From Sphingomonas rosea (GTDB taxonomy: Bacteria > Pseudomonadota > Alphaproteobacteria > Sphingomonadales > Sphingomonadaceae), in the NCBI RefSeq assembly GCF_039538065.1, contig NZ_BAABBR010000001.1, positions 124,001 through 188,000 of the forward strand: DNA of 64,000 bases, written 5' to 3'. Positions 19,404 through 28,557 of the stretch are shown here, in pieces. Positions within the stretch are counted from its first letter, which is position 1. Each line of letters begins with the position of its first letter. The notes below the pieces were generated by a model. The model saw only the letters and a list, made by a program, of their open reading frames with translations, had not been told where the DNA came from and ran no database searches. The position numbers and the translations under genes are program-made.

Positions 19404-20663
19404 TCAGTCCACCGCCTTCATGACGAGGCTGGCATTGGTGCCGCCAAAGCCGAAGCTGTTGTTCAGCACGGCCTTCACTTCGCGCTTCTTGGCGGTGTGC
19501 GGCACGAGGTCGACGCCCTCGGTACCCTCGTCGGGATTGTCGAGGTTGAGCGTCGGCGGCACGATCTGGTCGCGGATCGCGAGGATGCAGAAGATGGCCT
19601 CCACCGCGCCCGCGCCGCCGAGCAGGTGCCCGATCGCCGACTTGGTGCTGCTCATCGACGCGCCGTGCAGATCGTTGCCGAGCACGCGCTTCACCGCCGC
19701 CAGCTCGATCGTGTCGGCCATGGTCGAGGTGCCGTGCGCGTTGACGTAATCGATGTCGCCCGGGCCCATGCCGGCCTTCTTGAGCGCCATCCGCATCGCC
19801 AGCTCGGCGCCGCGGCCCTCGGGATGCGGGGCGGTCACGTGATAGGCGTCGCCCGACAGGCCGTAGCCCACGACCTCGGCATAGATCTTCGCGCCGCGCG
19901 CCTTGGCATGCTCATATTCCTCGAGCACCACCACGCCGGCGCCTTCGCCCATGACGAAGCCGTCGCGATCCTTGTCATACGGGCGGCTCGCCTTTTCGGG
20001 CGTGTCGTTCATGCTCATGTTGAGCGCGCGCGCCTGCGCGAAGCCGGCCACGCCGAGCGGATTGATGGTCGATTCCGCCCCGCCCGCGAGCATGATGTCG
20101 GCGTCGCCGTCCTTGATCATCCGCGCCGCGTCGCCGATCGAATGCGCGCCGGTCGAACAGGCGGTGACGACCGCGTGGTTCGGCCCCATCAGCCCGTATT
20201 TGATCGAGACCTGACCCGAGATGAGGTTGATCAGTCGCCCGTGCACGAAGTGCGGCGACACCCGGCCGGGGCCCTTTTCGTGGAGGACGATCGATTCGCT
20301 TTCGATCCCCGGAAGCCCGCCGATGCCCGATCCGATCGAGCAGCCCGCGCGTTCCTTGGTCGCCTCGTCCAGTTCGGTGAGCCCGGCATCCTCGAGCGCC
20401 TGGCCGGCGGCATCGATGCCATAGACGATGAACGGATCGACCTGGCGCTGGACCTTGTGGTCGACGCGCTTGTTCGGGTCGAAGCCATATTCATGGCCGG
20501 CCGGCTTCACCTCGCAGGCGATGCGGCACTTCTGGTCCGACGCGTCGAAGCGGGTGATCGGACCCGCCCCGCTCTTGCCGGCCAGAAGATTGCGCCACGT
20601 CGTCTCGACGTCGGCCCCGAGCGGGGTGACGAGTCCAAGTCCGGTGACGACAACACGCCGCAT
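19404..20663 (-). CDS. fabF: Beta-ketoacyl-ACP synthase II
   Basis: 419 residues. Condenses malonyl-ACP with acyl-ACP in fatty acid elongation. Catalytic Cys169 in VVTACSTGAHS, His310 in VNAHGTST, Lys341 and His346 in SSTKSAIGHLLGG. ATG 20663 is the start: AAGGAGG lies seven bases before it, while the TTG at 20669 is too close to that site. Follows acpP on the same strand with a hairpin between them. Confidence 0.96.
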   Translation of the reverse strand: MRRVVVTGLGLVTPLGADVETTWRNLLAGKSGAGPITRFDASDQKCRIACEVKPAGHEYGFDPNKRVDHKVQRQVDPFIVYGIDAAGQALEDAGLTELDEATKERAGCSIGSGIGGLPGIESESIVLHEKGPGRVSPHFVHGRLINLISGQVSIKYGLMGPNHAVVTACSTGAHSIGDAARMIKDGDADIMLAGGAESTINPLGVAGFAQARALNMSMNDTPEKASRPYDKDRDGFVMGEGAGVVVLEEYEHAKARGAKIYAEVVGYGLSGDAYHVTAPHPEGRGAELAMRMALKKAGMGPGDIDYVNAHGTSTMADTIELAAVKRVLGNDLHGASMSSTKSAIGHLLGGAGAVEAIFCILAIRDQIVPPTLNLDNPDEGTEGVDLVPHTAKKREVKAVLNNSFGFGGTNASLVMKAVD

Positions 20664-20686
20664 GGGCAATCCTCCTTAAACGCAGA

Positions 20687-20713
20687 ACAGGCCCGGCATG
20701 GAGCCGAGCCTGT
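20687..20713 (-). terminator. Hairpin between acpP and fabF
   Basis: ACAGGC-C-CGGC and GCCG-A-GCCTGT form a 10-bp stem with one mismatch and a 5-base loop. It lies after the acpP stop and before the fabF ribosome site, as expected for partial termination that keeps acyl carrier protein in excess over FabF. Confidence 0.6.
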
Positions 20714-20744
20714 GGTCTGCCAACAATCCGTCGGGTCGGCTAGC

Positions 20745-20981
20745 TCAGCCCTTGTTCTGGTCGATATAGTCGATCGCGTCCTTGACGGTCGTGATCTTCT
20801 CGGCCGCATCGTCGGGGATCTCGACGCCGAACTCTTCCTCGAACGCCATCACCAGCTCGACGATGTCGAGGCTGTCGGCGCCCAGGTCGTCGATGAAGCT
20901 GGCTTCCTCGGTGACCTTCTCGGCTTCAACGCCGAGATGCTCGACAACGATCTTCTTAACCCGCTCTGCAGTCTCGCTCAT
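20745..20981 (-). CDS. acpP: Acyl carrier protein
   Basis: 78 residues, acidic and helical. The phosphopantetheine serine is S37 in [10 protein letters not shown]. Carries growing fatty acyl chains for FabF and the other fatty acid synthase enzymes. A ribosome site GGGAAGGGAAG precedes the ATG. Confidence 0.97.
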   Translation of the reverse strand: MSETAERVKKIVVEHLGVEAEKVTEEASFIDDLGADSLDIVELVMAFEEEFGVEIPDDAAEKITTVKDAIDYIDQNKG

Positions 20982-21014
20982 CTGTTCTTCCCTTCCCGTT
21001 AGGATTTGGCCAAC

Positions 21015-21043
21015 GCGTTAGCGAGGCGATTCCGCCTTGCCAA
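21015..21043 (-). promoter_or_regulatory. Candidate acpP promoter
   Basis: On the minus strand TTGGCA (21043-21038) and TAACGC (21020-21015) are separated by 17 bases and end about 34 bases before the acpP ATG. A plausible housekeeping-type promoter; not proven. Confidence 0.4.
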
Positions 21044-21066
21044 GACTTGACGACAGAGGCGCCCCC

Positions 21067-21537
21067 ATGAGCCGACCCGAACGCGCGCTGACCGACGGCG
21101 AGATTGCCATGGCGCGCTCGGTGTTCGGCGAGCGCATCGATTATGCCCAGGTCCGCCTCGTCAGAGGCAAATGGTGGCCGTTCCAGCCGCGCGGAATCGT
21201 GATGGCGCCGACCGGCAGCATCCACTTCCACCCGGCCGACCCCAATTGGCGTGAGGATTTCGCGAAGGCCGAATGGTCGCTCCAGGGCCTCTTCATCCAC
21301 GAAATGACGCATGTCTGGCAGACCCAGCGCGCGGGCAAGCTGTTCCTGCCGCTGATGCGCCACCCCTTCTGCCGCTACGGATATACCTATCGCGAGGGAC
21401 GGCCCTTCCTCCGATATGGATTGGAGCAGCAGGCCGAGCTGGTGCGGCATGCGTATCTGCAACGCCGCGGCATCCGCCCGGCCAGCGCCGCCGATCTCGC
21501 CGAAATCGAGAGAATTTTGCCCTTTCGCGACGCCTGA
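21067..21537 (+). CDS. Vgr-related protein with HExxH motif
   Basis: 156 residues from ATG 21067. Contains a metalloprotease-like HEMTH at 78-82 within LFIHEMTHVWQTQRAG, then a conserved-looking YGYTYREGRPFLRYGLEQQAE segment where a Glu could be the third ligand. Proteins of this kind are labelled vgr-related in sphingomonads, with no demonstrated activity. No signal peptide. The ORF can be extended to 21037, but AGAGGCG suits 21067 better. Confidence 0.75.
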   Translation: MSRPERALTDGEIAMARSVFGERIDYAQVRLVRGKWWPFQPRGIVMAPTGSIHFHPADPNWREDFAKAEWSLQGLFIHEMTHVWQTQRAGKLFLPLMRHPFCRYGYTYREGRPFLRYGLEQQAELVRHAYLQRRGIRPASAADLAEIERILPFRDA

Positions 21538-21658
21538 GCGACTGTCACATCGCGGCCACAGGAGCGTCACTTTCTTGCGTCGCCGGGCGCGCGCACCCTT
21601 TCGCCCCCGTCACAACAAGGGTTAGCTTCGCCCCACAGAACCAAAAAGGGGACCATCG

Positions 21659-24313
21659 ATGCGCCTGACCGCCGCCTGCCGCCGAACCTTGCTGGCCAGT
21701 GTCGCCACGCTCGGGTTCGCCCTCCCCGCCCAGGCCCAGACCGCGTCCGAAGAGCAGGCGCAGGCCGCCAACCCGCCCGCCCCGCCGTCCGATGCCAATG
21801 CGGGCGGCGAGATCATCGTCACCGCGACCAAGCGCGCCTCGCGGGTCCAGGACGTCCCCTTCTCGATCAACGCGCAGACGCAGGGCGACATCCAGCGCGC
21901 CAACGCGACGACGATCGAGGACATCAGCCGCAACGTCGCCGGCCTCACCGTCCAGAACCTCGGGCCGGGCCAGAGCCAGGTCAGCGTCCGCGGCGTGTCC
22001 GCCGGCCAGATCGTCCGCGACCAGCCGGGCGTGAAGGAGCAGGTCGGCGTCTATCTCGACGAAAGCGTCGTCTCGCTGTCGCTCTTCACCCCCGACTTCG
22101 ACCTGTTCGACCTCAACCGTGTCGAGACCCTGCGCGGGCCGCAGGGCACGCTGTTCGGCTCGGGCAGCGTCGGCGGCACCATCCGCTACATCACCAACCA
22201 GCCCAAGATCGGCGTCACCGAAGGCGAGATCGAGGCCAACATCAACACGGTCGCCGAGGAAGACGTCGGCTATCACCTCAAGGGCGCGCTCAACCTGCCG
22301 CTCGGCCCCACCGCCGCGATCCGCGTCGTCGGCTACGGCACCCATTATGCCGGCTTCATCGACGCGATCGGGCCGGCCGCGGGCAATAATGTCAACGACG
22401 GCTCGCGGGCCGGCGCGCGCATTTCGATCCTGTGGCAGCCGATCCCGGAGCTGAAGATCACGCCGCGCTACGTCCACCAGGAAGTGCACGCCGACGGCTT
22501 CAACCGCGCCGAAATCTACAATTTCTATTCGAACCAGTTCACCACCACCGCGCCGCGGCTGGGCGAGCGCCAGCAGTATCTGCTGCTGCGCGAGAAGTTC
22601 AAGGACAAGACCCGGCTCGCCGACCTCACGGCCAGCTACGACTTCGGCGGCGCCGAGCTGACCAGCGTCACCAGCTACATCAACCGCGACATCCTCGTCA
22701 GCCGCGACGCCTCGGCGCTGACCGGCTCGGTCTATGTTTCCTTCGCCGGCCTCACCCCCGCCGCTGCCGCGGCCGCCCGCCTGCCGTCGAACCTCGTCGA
22801 CACCACCGGGGTCGAGCAATGGACCCAGGAAGTCCGGCTGAGCTCGTCCGACAACGGGCCCTTCCAGTGGGTGCTCGGCGGCTTCTATTCGAACGTCGAC
22901 CGCACCTACACGCAGCGCCTGCCCACCCCGGGCTCGGATCCGTTCGGGCAGATCTTCCTCAACGCCGCGGCGCCGGGCGTGCTCATTGCGCAGACCCGCA
23001 ACGGCTTCCCGGCTGACAGCCCGTACAACGCCGACATCCCTTACAAGATCAAGCAGAAGGCGCTGTTCGGCGAAGCGAGCTACGACCTCGGCCAGGTTAA
23101 GGTGACCGCCGGCGGCCGCTTCTACGACTTCAAGGAGACCCGCGACTTCATCTCGGGCGGCATCTTCGCCAACGGCGACCGCAACATCGGCGACCGCACC
23201 AAGTCGAATGGCTTCACCCCGCGCGGCATCGTCACCTGGGAGCCCAACCGCAACCTCAGCGTGAACCTCCAGGCCGCCAAGGGCTTCCGTCTCGGCGGCG
23301 TCAACGACCCGCTCAACCTCCCGCTCTGCACCGGCGGCGAAACCGGCCCCGACGCGCGGACCTTCGGTGGGCGCAAGACCTACAAGGACGAGACGCTCTG
23401 GAACTACGAGGCGGGCCTCAAGTTCAGCCGCGGCCCCGTCACCTTCAACGCCGCGGCCTTCTACAACGACATCAAGAACCTGCAGGTCACCGCGGACGCG
23501 GGCAGCTGCTCGTCGCGCGTCGTCTTCAACGTCCCCAAGGCGCATGCCAAGGGCGTCGAGGCCGAGTTCAACCTGCGCGCCGCCGAGGGCTTCTCGCTGA
23601 GCTTCGCGGGCAGCATCACCGACGCCAAGTTCGATTCGAGCGTGCTCGCCACCGACGACCCGTCGACGCCGACGGTCAACGAAGCGCAGCCGATCGCCGG
23701 CATCCGCGACGGCAACCGCCTGCCGACCGTCCCGCGCTACCAGTTCGCCGCCAGCGCGACCTACGGCGCGCGCCTGACCGACACGATGGAGATGTATGGC
23801 ACCGCCAGTGTCCAGCGCGTCGGCAATCGCTTCACCCAGCCGGGTGACCAGGAAGCGGGCGTGGCGCGGATCGGCAACGCGCTGTTCTACGACCTCGGGA
23901 CCAACGTATACGGCTCGGGCGTCAACGACGTCGGCACCTTCCGCCTGCCGGCCTACACGCTCGTCAATCTCTCGACCGGGCTCGACTTCGACAACGGCTT
24001 CGGGGTCCAGCTCTACATCAACAACCTGTTCGACAAGACGCCGCTCCTCAGCCTCGACCGCGAGCGCGGGGCGCGGGCGCGGATCGGCTACAATATCGGC
24101 CAGCCGCGCACGATCGGGCTGACGATGCGGTACAAGTTCCGCGACGAGCCGGTGGCCGTGGCCCCGCCGCCGCCGCCGCCCCCGCCGCCGCCGCCGCCGG
24201 GGATTCCCGCGACGCAGACCTGCAGCGACGGCTCGGTGATCCTCGCGATCGACGCCTGCCCGGTGCCGCCGCCGCCCCCGCCGCCGCCGGCCCCCGCGCC
24301 CGAACGCGGGTGA
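21659..24313 (+). CDS. TonB-dependent outer membrane receptor with proline-rich C-terminal tail
   Basis: 884 residues. Signal peptide (LLASVATLGFALPAQAQ), N-terminal plug (GEIIVTATKRASRVQDVPFS, a TonB-box-like start, to about 190) and a 22-strand type barrel. The last strand region is IGLTMRYKF near 825. About 50 residues follow, which is abnormal because a barrel usually ends at its last aromatic residue: a polyproline run, then ATQTCSDGSVILAIDACP, another polyproline run and the end APERG. The same tail is on the barrel protein at 54810-55670. Substrate unknown; the next gene encodes a Tat-exported oxidoreductase and overlaps the stop. Confidence 0.92.
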   Translation: MRLTAACRRTLLASVATLGFALPAQAQTASEEQAQAANPPAPPSDANAGGEIIVTATKRASRVQDVPFSINAQTQGDIQRANATTIEDISRNVAGLTVQNLGPGQSQVSVRGVSAGQIVRDQPGVKEQVGVYLDESVVSLSLFTPDFDLFDLNRVETLRGPQGTLFGSGSVGGTIRYITNQPKIGVTEGEIEANINTVAEEDVGYHLKGALNLPLGPTAAIRVVGYGTHYAGFIDAIGPAAGNNVNDGSRAGARISILWQPIPELKITPRYVHQEVHADGFNRAEIYNFYSNQFTTTAPRLGERQQYLLLREKFKDKTRLADLTASYDFGGAELTSVTSYINRDILVSRDASALTGSVYVSFAGLTPAAAAAARLPSNLVDTTGVEQWTQEVRLSSSDNGPFQWVLGGFYSNVDRTYTQRLPTPGSDPFGQIFLNAAAPGVLIAQTRNGFPADSPYNADIPYKIKQKALFGEASYDLGQVKVTAGGRFYDFKETRDFISGGIFANGDRNIGDRTKSNGFTPRGIVTWEPNRNLSVNLQAAKGFRLGGVNDPLNLPLCTGGETGPDARTFGGRKTYKDETLWNYEAGLKFSRGPVTFNAAAFYNDIKNLQVTADAGSCSSRVVFNVPKAHAKGVEAEFNLRAAEGFSLSFAGSITDAKFDSSVLATDDPSTPTVNEAQPIAGIRDGNRLPTVPRYQFAASATYGARLTDTMEMYGTASVQRVGNRFTQPGDQEAGVARIGNALFYDLGTNVYGSGVNDVGTFRLPAYTLVNLSTGLDFDNGFGVQLYINNLFDKTPLLSLDRERGARARIGYNIGQPRTIGLTMRYKFRDEPVAVAPPPPPPPPPPPPGIPATQTCSDGSVILAIDACPVPPPPPPPPAPAPERG

Positions 24314-25524
24314 GCCGACCCGGAAAGCCGAACGTGACGCGCCGCTCGCTCCTCCTCGGAGCGGGCGGCGCTGCCGTTTCGGCCCCGGCCATTGTCTCGG
24401 CCCAGCGGCTCGGATCGGCGCCGCTGGTGAGCGTGGTCGGCGCGGGCGTGTTCGGCAGCTGGACCGCCGAGCAGCTCCGCCGCCGCGGCGCGAAGGTGAC
24501 ATTGATCGACGCCTGGAGCCCGGCCCACAGCCGGTCGAGCTCGGGCGGCGAATCGCGCATGACCCGTGCGGGCTACGGCAGGGACGAGATCTACGCGCGG
24601 ATGGCGCTCGCCAGCCTCGCCGAATGGCAGGGCCTGAGCAAGGCCGCGGGCCTTCCCATCCTCATCCCCCACGGCGTCCTGTTCTTCTTCCAGAACGACC
24701 TCTCCTACCTGCTCGCCAGCCTCGAAGTGCATCGCCGGCTCGGGCTCGCCACCCAGTCGCTAGACAAGGCGGCGCTCCAGGCCCGCTTCCCGATGATCGA
24801 CTTCACTGGGGTCGAGGGAGGGATGTTCGAGCCGCGCTTCGGCGCGCTCATGGCGCGGCGCGCGGTGCAGACCCTGGTCCAGCGCTTCGTCGCGAGCGGC
24901 GGCAGCTTCGAGCAGCGCCACATCGACGGGGTCAGCGGCGTCCCCGCGGCCGACCGGATCGTCCTCGCGCTCGGGCCATGGCTGCCGAAGATGTTCCCGC
25001 GGCTGCTCGGTGGCCGGATCGTCGCCACGCGGCAGGAAGTCTTCACCTTCGCGCCGCCGGCGGGCGACGCGCGCTACAGCCCCGCGCAAATGCCGGGCTG
25101 GGCCGATTTCAACGGCGGCGACGTCTTTTACGGATTCCCCGATCTCGAGGGCAAAGGCGTCAAGTTCGCGCATGACGCGCATGGGCCCGAAGTCGATCCC
25201 GACACGCAGGACCGCCGCTTCTCGGACCAGGCGCTGGCCGAGATCGTCGCCTTTCGCGACCGCCGCTTTCCGGGCCTGCGCGGCGCGCCGCTCGCGACCG
25301 CCGAGGTCTGCCAGTACGAGAACAGCTCGAACGGCGATTTCCTGATCGACCGCCACCCCGACGAGCCGCGGCTGATCCTCGTCGGGGGCGGGTCGGGCCA
25401 CGGCTTCAAGCATGGCCCCGAGGTCGGCCGGATCGCCGCCGAACTCGCGCTCGACGGGACGGCCCCCGACCCCCGCTTCAGCCTCGCCACCAAAGGCGCG
25501 AAGCAGAAGCGCGAGGTCATCTAG
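24310..25524 (+). CDS. Tat-exported FAD-dependent oxidoreductase (DAO / sarcosine-oxidase-like)
   Basis: 404 residues from the GTG at 24310, overlapping the receptor stop. The N-terminus is a twin-arginine signal (NVTRRSLLLGAGGAAVSAPA, RR at 11-12, cut near VSAQ), followed by the FAD Rossmann motif VVGAGVFGSW at 42-51 and SSSGGESRMTRAGYG, which resembles monomeric sarcosine oxidases and N-methyl-amino-acid oxidases. The C-terminal GGGSGHGFKHGPEVG completes the FAD site. Folding with FAD before export to the periplasm is inferred. Coupling to a TonB receptor suggests uptake and periplasmic oxidation of one compound. Confidence 0.85.
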   Translation: MSRPGKPNVTRRSLLLGAGGAAVSAPAIVSAQRLGSAPLVSVVGAGVFGSWTAEQLRRRGAKVTLIDAWSPAHSRSSSGGESRMTRAGYGRDEIYARMALASLAEWQGLSKAAGLPILIPHGVLFFFQNDLSYLLASLEVHRRLGLATQSLDKAALQARFPMIDFTGVEGGMFEPRFGALMARRAVQTLVQRFVASGGSFEQRHIDGVSGVPAADRIVLALGPWLPKMFPRLLGGRIVATRQEVFTFAPPAGDARYSPAQMPGWADFNGGDVFYGFPDLEGKGVKFAHDAHGPEVDPDTQDRRFSDQALAEIVAFRDRRFPGLRGAPLATAEVCQYENSSNGDFLIDRHPDEPRLILVGGGSGHGFKHGPEVGRIAAELALDGTAPDPRFSLATKGAKQKREVI

Positions 25525-25531
25525 CTTCAGG

Positions 25532-26065
25532 CTAGGCCGACTTGGCGACCCCGACCATCGCGGGGCGAAGCAGCCGGTCCTTCAGGACGTAGCCGGCCTG
25601 CATCTCCTCGATCACCGTGCCCGGCGGCTGGTCCGAAACGATCTCGATCATCGCCTGGTGGCGGTTGGGATCGAGCGGCAGGCCCTTGGCTTCGACCCGG
25701 GTCACCCCGTTGCGGCCGAACACCGCGTCGAGCTCGCGCGCGGTCGCCTCGATACCTTCGATGAAATTCTTGAGGTCGCCCTCGCGCGCGCCCGCCGGAA
25801 TATGGCTCAGCGCACGGTCGAGATTGTCCTTCACGCTCAGCATGTCGCGGGCGAAACCGGTGTTGGCGTAGGTCACGGCCTGCGCCTTCTCCTGATCGGC
25901 GCGGCGACGCACGTTCTGCACCTCGGCGGCCGCATAAAGCGCCTTCTGCTCGGCCTCCTCGAGCTTCGCGCGAAGCTCGGCCAGTTCGTCATGTTCCTGA
26001 AGCTCGGGGCTGTTTTCCGCGGTTTCCGCGCGGATTTCCTCGGCCTCGTCGTGAAGCTTGTCCAT
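25532..26065 (-). CDS. grpE: Nucleotide exchange factor GrpE
   Basis: 177 residues. Releases ADP from DnaK. An acidic N-terminus leads into a long coiled coil (ELAELRAKLEEAEQKALYAA) and a beta-wing domain with PNRHQAMIEIVSD and VIEEMQAGYVLKDRLLRPAMV. The start ATG 26065 lies 2 bases after the hrcA stop. Convergent with the FAD oxidoreductase, 7 bases between stops. Confidence 0.96.
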   Translation of the reverse strand: MDKLHDEAEEIRAETAENSPELQEHDELAELRAKLEEAEQKALYAAAEVQNVRRRADQEKAQAVTYANTGFARDMLSVKDNLDRALSHIPAGAREGDLKNFIEGIEATARELDAVFGRNGVTRVEAKGLPLDPNRHQAMIEIVSDQPPGTVIEEMQAGYVLKDRLLRPAMVGVAKSA

Positions 26066-26067
26066 TC

Positions 26068-27099
26068 CTATCCCATCAATCGTGTGAGTGCTTGCGCCGT
26101 ATAATCCACCATGGGAACGATCCGCGCATAGTTCAACCGCGTCGGCCCGATCACCCCCACAACGCCTGCCACCCGTCCCTCGCTCCCGCGATAGGGCGCG
26201 GCGATGACGCTCGAGCCCGACAGCGCGAACATCCGGTTTTCCGAGCCGATGAAGATCCGGCAACCCTCGCCCTCGCGCGCGCTTTCGAGCAGCCGCGCGA
26301 TTTCCTGCCGGTCCTCGAGCTCCCCGAGCAGCTTGCGGACCCGTTCGAGATCGGCCGCCGCGCCCTCGTCGAGGAGATTGGCCTGGCCCCTGACGATCAG
26401 GATCGGGCGGTCGGCGCCGTCCTCGCGCCATTCCGCAAGACCCGTCGCGACCAGTTCGGCCGCCGCCCGGTCGAGCGCGGCGCGATGGTCGGCGATCTCG
26501 GCGCGCAGCCGGGTCTCGGCCTCCGCGAGCGTCAGCCCCGCCAGCCGGCTCGTCACATAATTGGCGACCTCGGTCAGCGCCGGCGCGGTCATGCCCGGCG
26601 GGAGGACCACCACGCGATTCTCGACACTGCCGTCCTCGCCGACGATCACCGCCAGCGCCTGCCCCTGCCCCAGCGGCACGAAGGCGAGCTGGCGGAGCCG
26701 CCGCTCGATCTTGGGCGCGACCACGACCCCGGCGCAGGCCGACAGCCCCGACAGCATCCCGATCGCGCTCGACAGCGCTTCCTCGAGCGGGCGGTCGCGG
26801 ACCTGCGCCTCGATCGCCGCGCGCTCCTCGACGCTCGGCAGGTGGGTCTGCATGATCCCGTCGACGAACAGCCGAAGCCCGGTCTCGGTCGGGATCCGCC
26901 CCGCCGAGGTGTGCGGATGGGTGAGCAGGCCCCGCCCCTCCAGCTCGGCGAGGACCGAGCGGATCGAGGCGGGCGACAGGTTGATCGTGCCGGACAGGCT
27001 CTTCGACCCCACCGGCTGCCCGCGATCGAGATAGGCCTCGACCACCGTGCCGAAGATCGAGCGCATGCGGTCGGTCAGTTCGGGGAGCGGTGGCTGCAT
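26068..27099 (-). CDS. hrcA: Heat-inducible transcription repressor HrcA
   Basis: 343 residues. N-terminal winged helix (SIFGTVVEAYLDRGQPVGSK, then LSPASIRSVLAELEGRGLL and HTSAGRIPTE) and a GAF-like dimer domain. HrcA represses chaperonin genes through CIRCE sites. I looked for TTAGCACTC-type inverted repeats upstream and found none in this window. Forms a two-gene operon with grpE. Confidence 0.95.
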   Translation of the reverse strand: MQPPLPELTDRMRSIFGTVVEAYLDRGQPVGSKSLSGTINLSPASIRSVLAELEGRGLLTHPHTSAGRIPTETGLRLFVDGIMQTHLPSVEERAAIEAQVRDRPLEEALSSAIGMLSGLSACAGVVVAPKIERRLRQLAFVPLGQGQALAVIVGEDGSVENRVVVLPPGMTAPALTEVANYVTSRLAGLTLAEAETRLRAEIADHRAALDRAAAELVATGLAEWREDGADRPILIVRGQANLLDEGAAADLERVRKLLGELEDRQEIARLLESAREGEGCRIFIGSENRMFALSGSSVIAAPYRGSEGRVAGVVGVIGPTRLNYARIVPMVDYTAQALTRLMG

Positions 27100-27141
27100 G
27101 AGGGTGATGTAGGTCGGGTGATCCCCTCTCTCAATCCGTTA

Positions 27142-27187
27142 GTGTCGAGCGAGGTCGAGACACGGTCCCTCGACTTCGCTCGGGACC
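27142..27187. repeat. Two tandem palindromes in the hrcA-rph gap
   Basis: GTGTCGAG...CGAGACAC-type arms (27142-27163) followed by GGTCCCtcgacttcgctcGGGACC (27164-27187). The TCGAC-TTCGCTCG core is shared with the elements at 45852-45910 and, more distantly, 4071 and 28546. Lies between divergent hrcA and rph. Confidence 0.65.
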
Positions 27188-27229
27188 AGCGGGTAAGGGG
27201 CATCGCAAATCAATCAGGAGAACAGACCC

Positions 27230-27936
<707 letters not shown>

Positions 27937-27940
<4 letters not shown>

Positions 27941-28557
27941 ACGCGGTCGGGCCTCGCCTCGTCATCGCGACGCACAACGCCGGCAAGCTGCGCGAAATCC
28001 GCGCGCTCGTCGCTCCGTTCGGGATCGAATGCGTCGGCGCCGCCGAACTCGACCTCCCCGAGCCCGAGGAGACCGGCACCAGCTTCGTCGCCAATGCCGA
28101 GCTGAAGGCCCGCGCCGCCGCCGACCAAACCGGCCTTCCCGCTTTGTCCGACGACAGCGGCCTCAGCGTCGACGCGCTTCACGGCGAGCCCGGGATCCAC
28201 TCCGCCCGCTGGGCCGAGGACGAGACCGGCAAGCGCGACTTCGGTTTCGCCATGGAGCGGGTCGAAAAGGCTCTTTCAGACGCCGGTCCCGAGGCGGGCC
28301 GCGACGCGCATTTCACCTGCGCTTTGACGCTCGCCTGGCCCGACGGCCGCACCGAGAGCTTCGAGGGCAAGGTCTTCGGCCACCTCGTCTGGCCCCCGCG
28401 CGGAGCCAATGGCTTCGGCTACGACCCCGTCTTCGTCCCCCACGGCCACGAGCAGACCTTCGGCGAGATGGAGCCCGAGGCCAAGCACGCCATGAGCCAC
28501 CGCGCGAAAGCGTTCGAGCAGCTGGTACATTTCCTTGACCAGTCTCGTTCGTCCTGA
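27937..28557 (+). CDS. rdgB: XTP/dITP (non-canonical purine NTP) pyrophosphatase
   Basis: 206 residues from a GTG at 27937 that overlaps the rph stop. The family signature is [13 protein letters not shown] (K17 in the substrate site) and [13 protein letters not shown], with the [10 protein letters not shown] loop near 160. Removes dITP/XTP from the nucleotide pool. The last residues (DQSRSS) are encoded by the left arm of the palindromic repeat at 28546, and the stop lies inside it, so the repeat has probably replaced the original end. Confidence 0.93.

Noticed and set aside
24157-24300. The CCG-rich stretches as tandem repeats or a sequencing artefact.
   Set aside because: They are in frame polyproline codons, and the same design occurs at the end of another gene; they are coding.
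21545-24502. A very long open frame on the minus strand opposite the TonB receptor (985 codons).
   Set aside because: It is the antisense shadow of a GC-rich gene, composed of Arg/Ala/Gly/Val/Asp-rich low-complexity protein without any domain; the plus strand encodes a complete receptor.
27100-27229. A CIRCE operator upstream of hrcA.
   Set aside because: No TTAGCACTC-N9-GAGTGCTAA-like repeat is present; the palindromes there belong to the dispersed repeat class.
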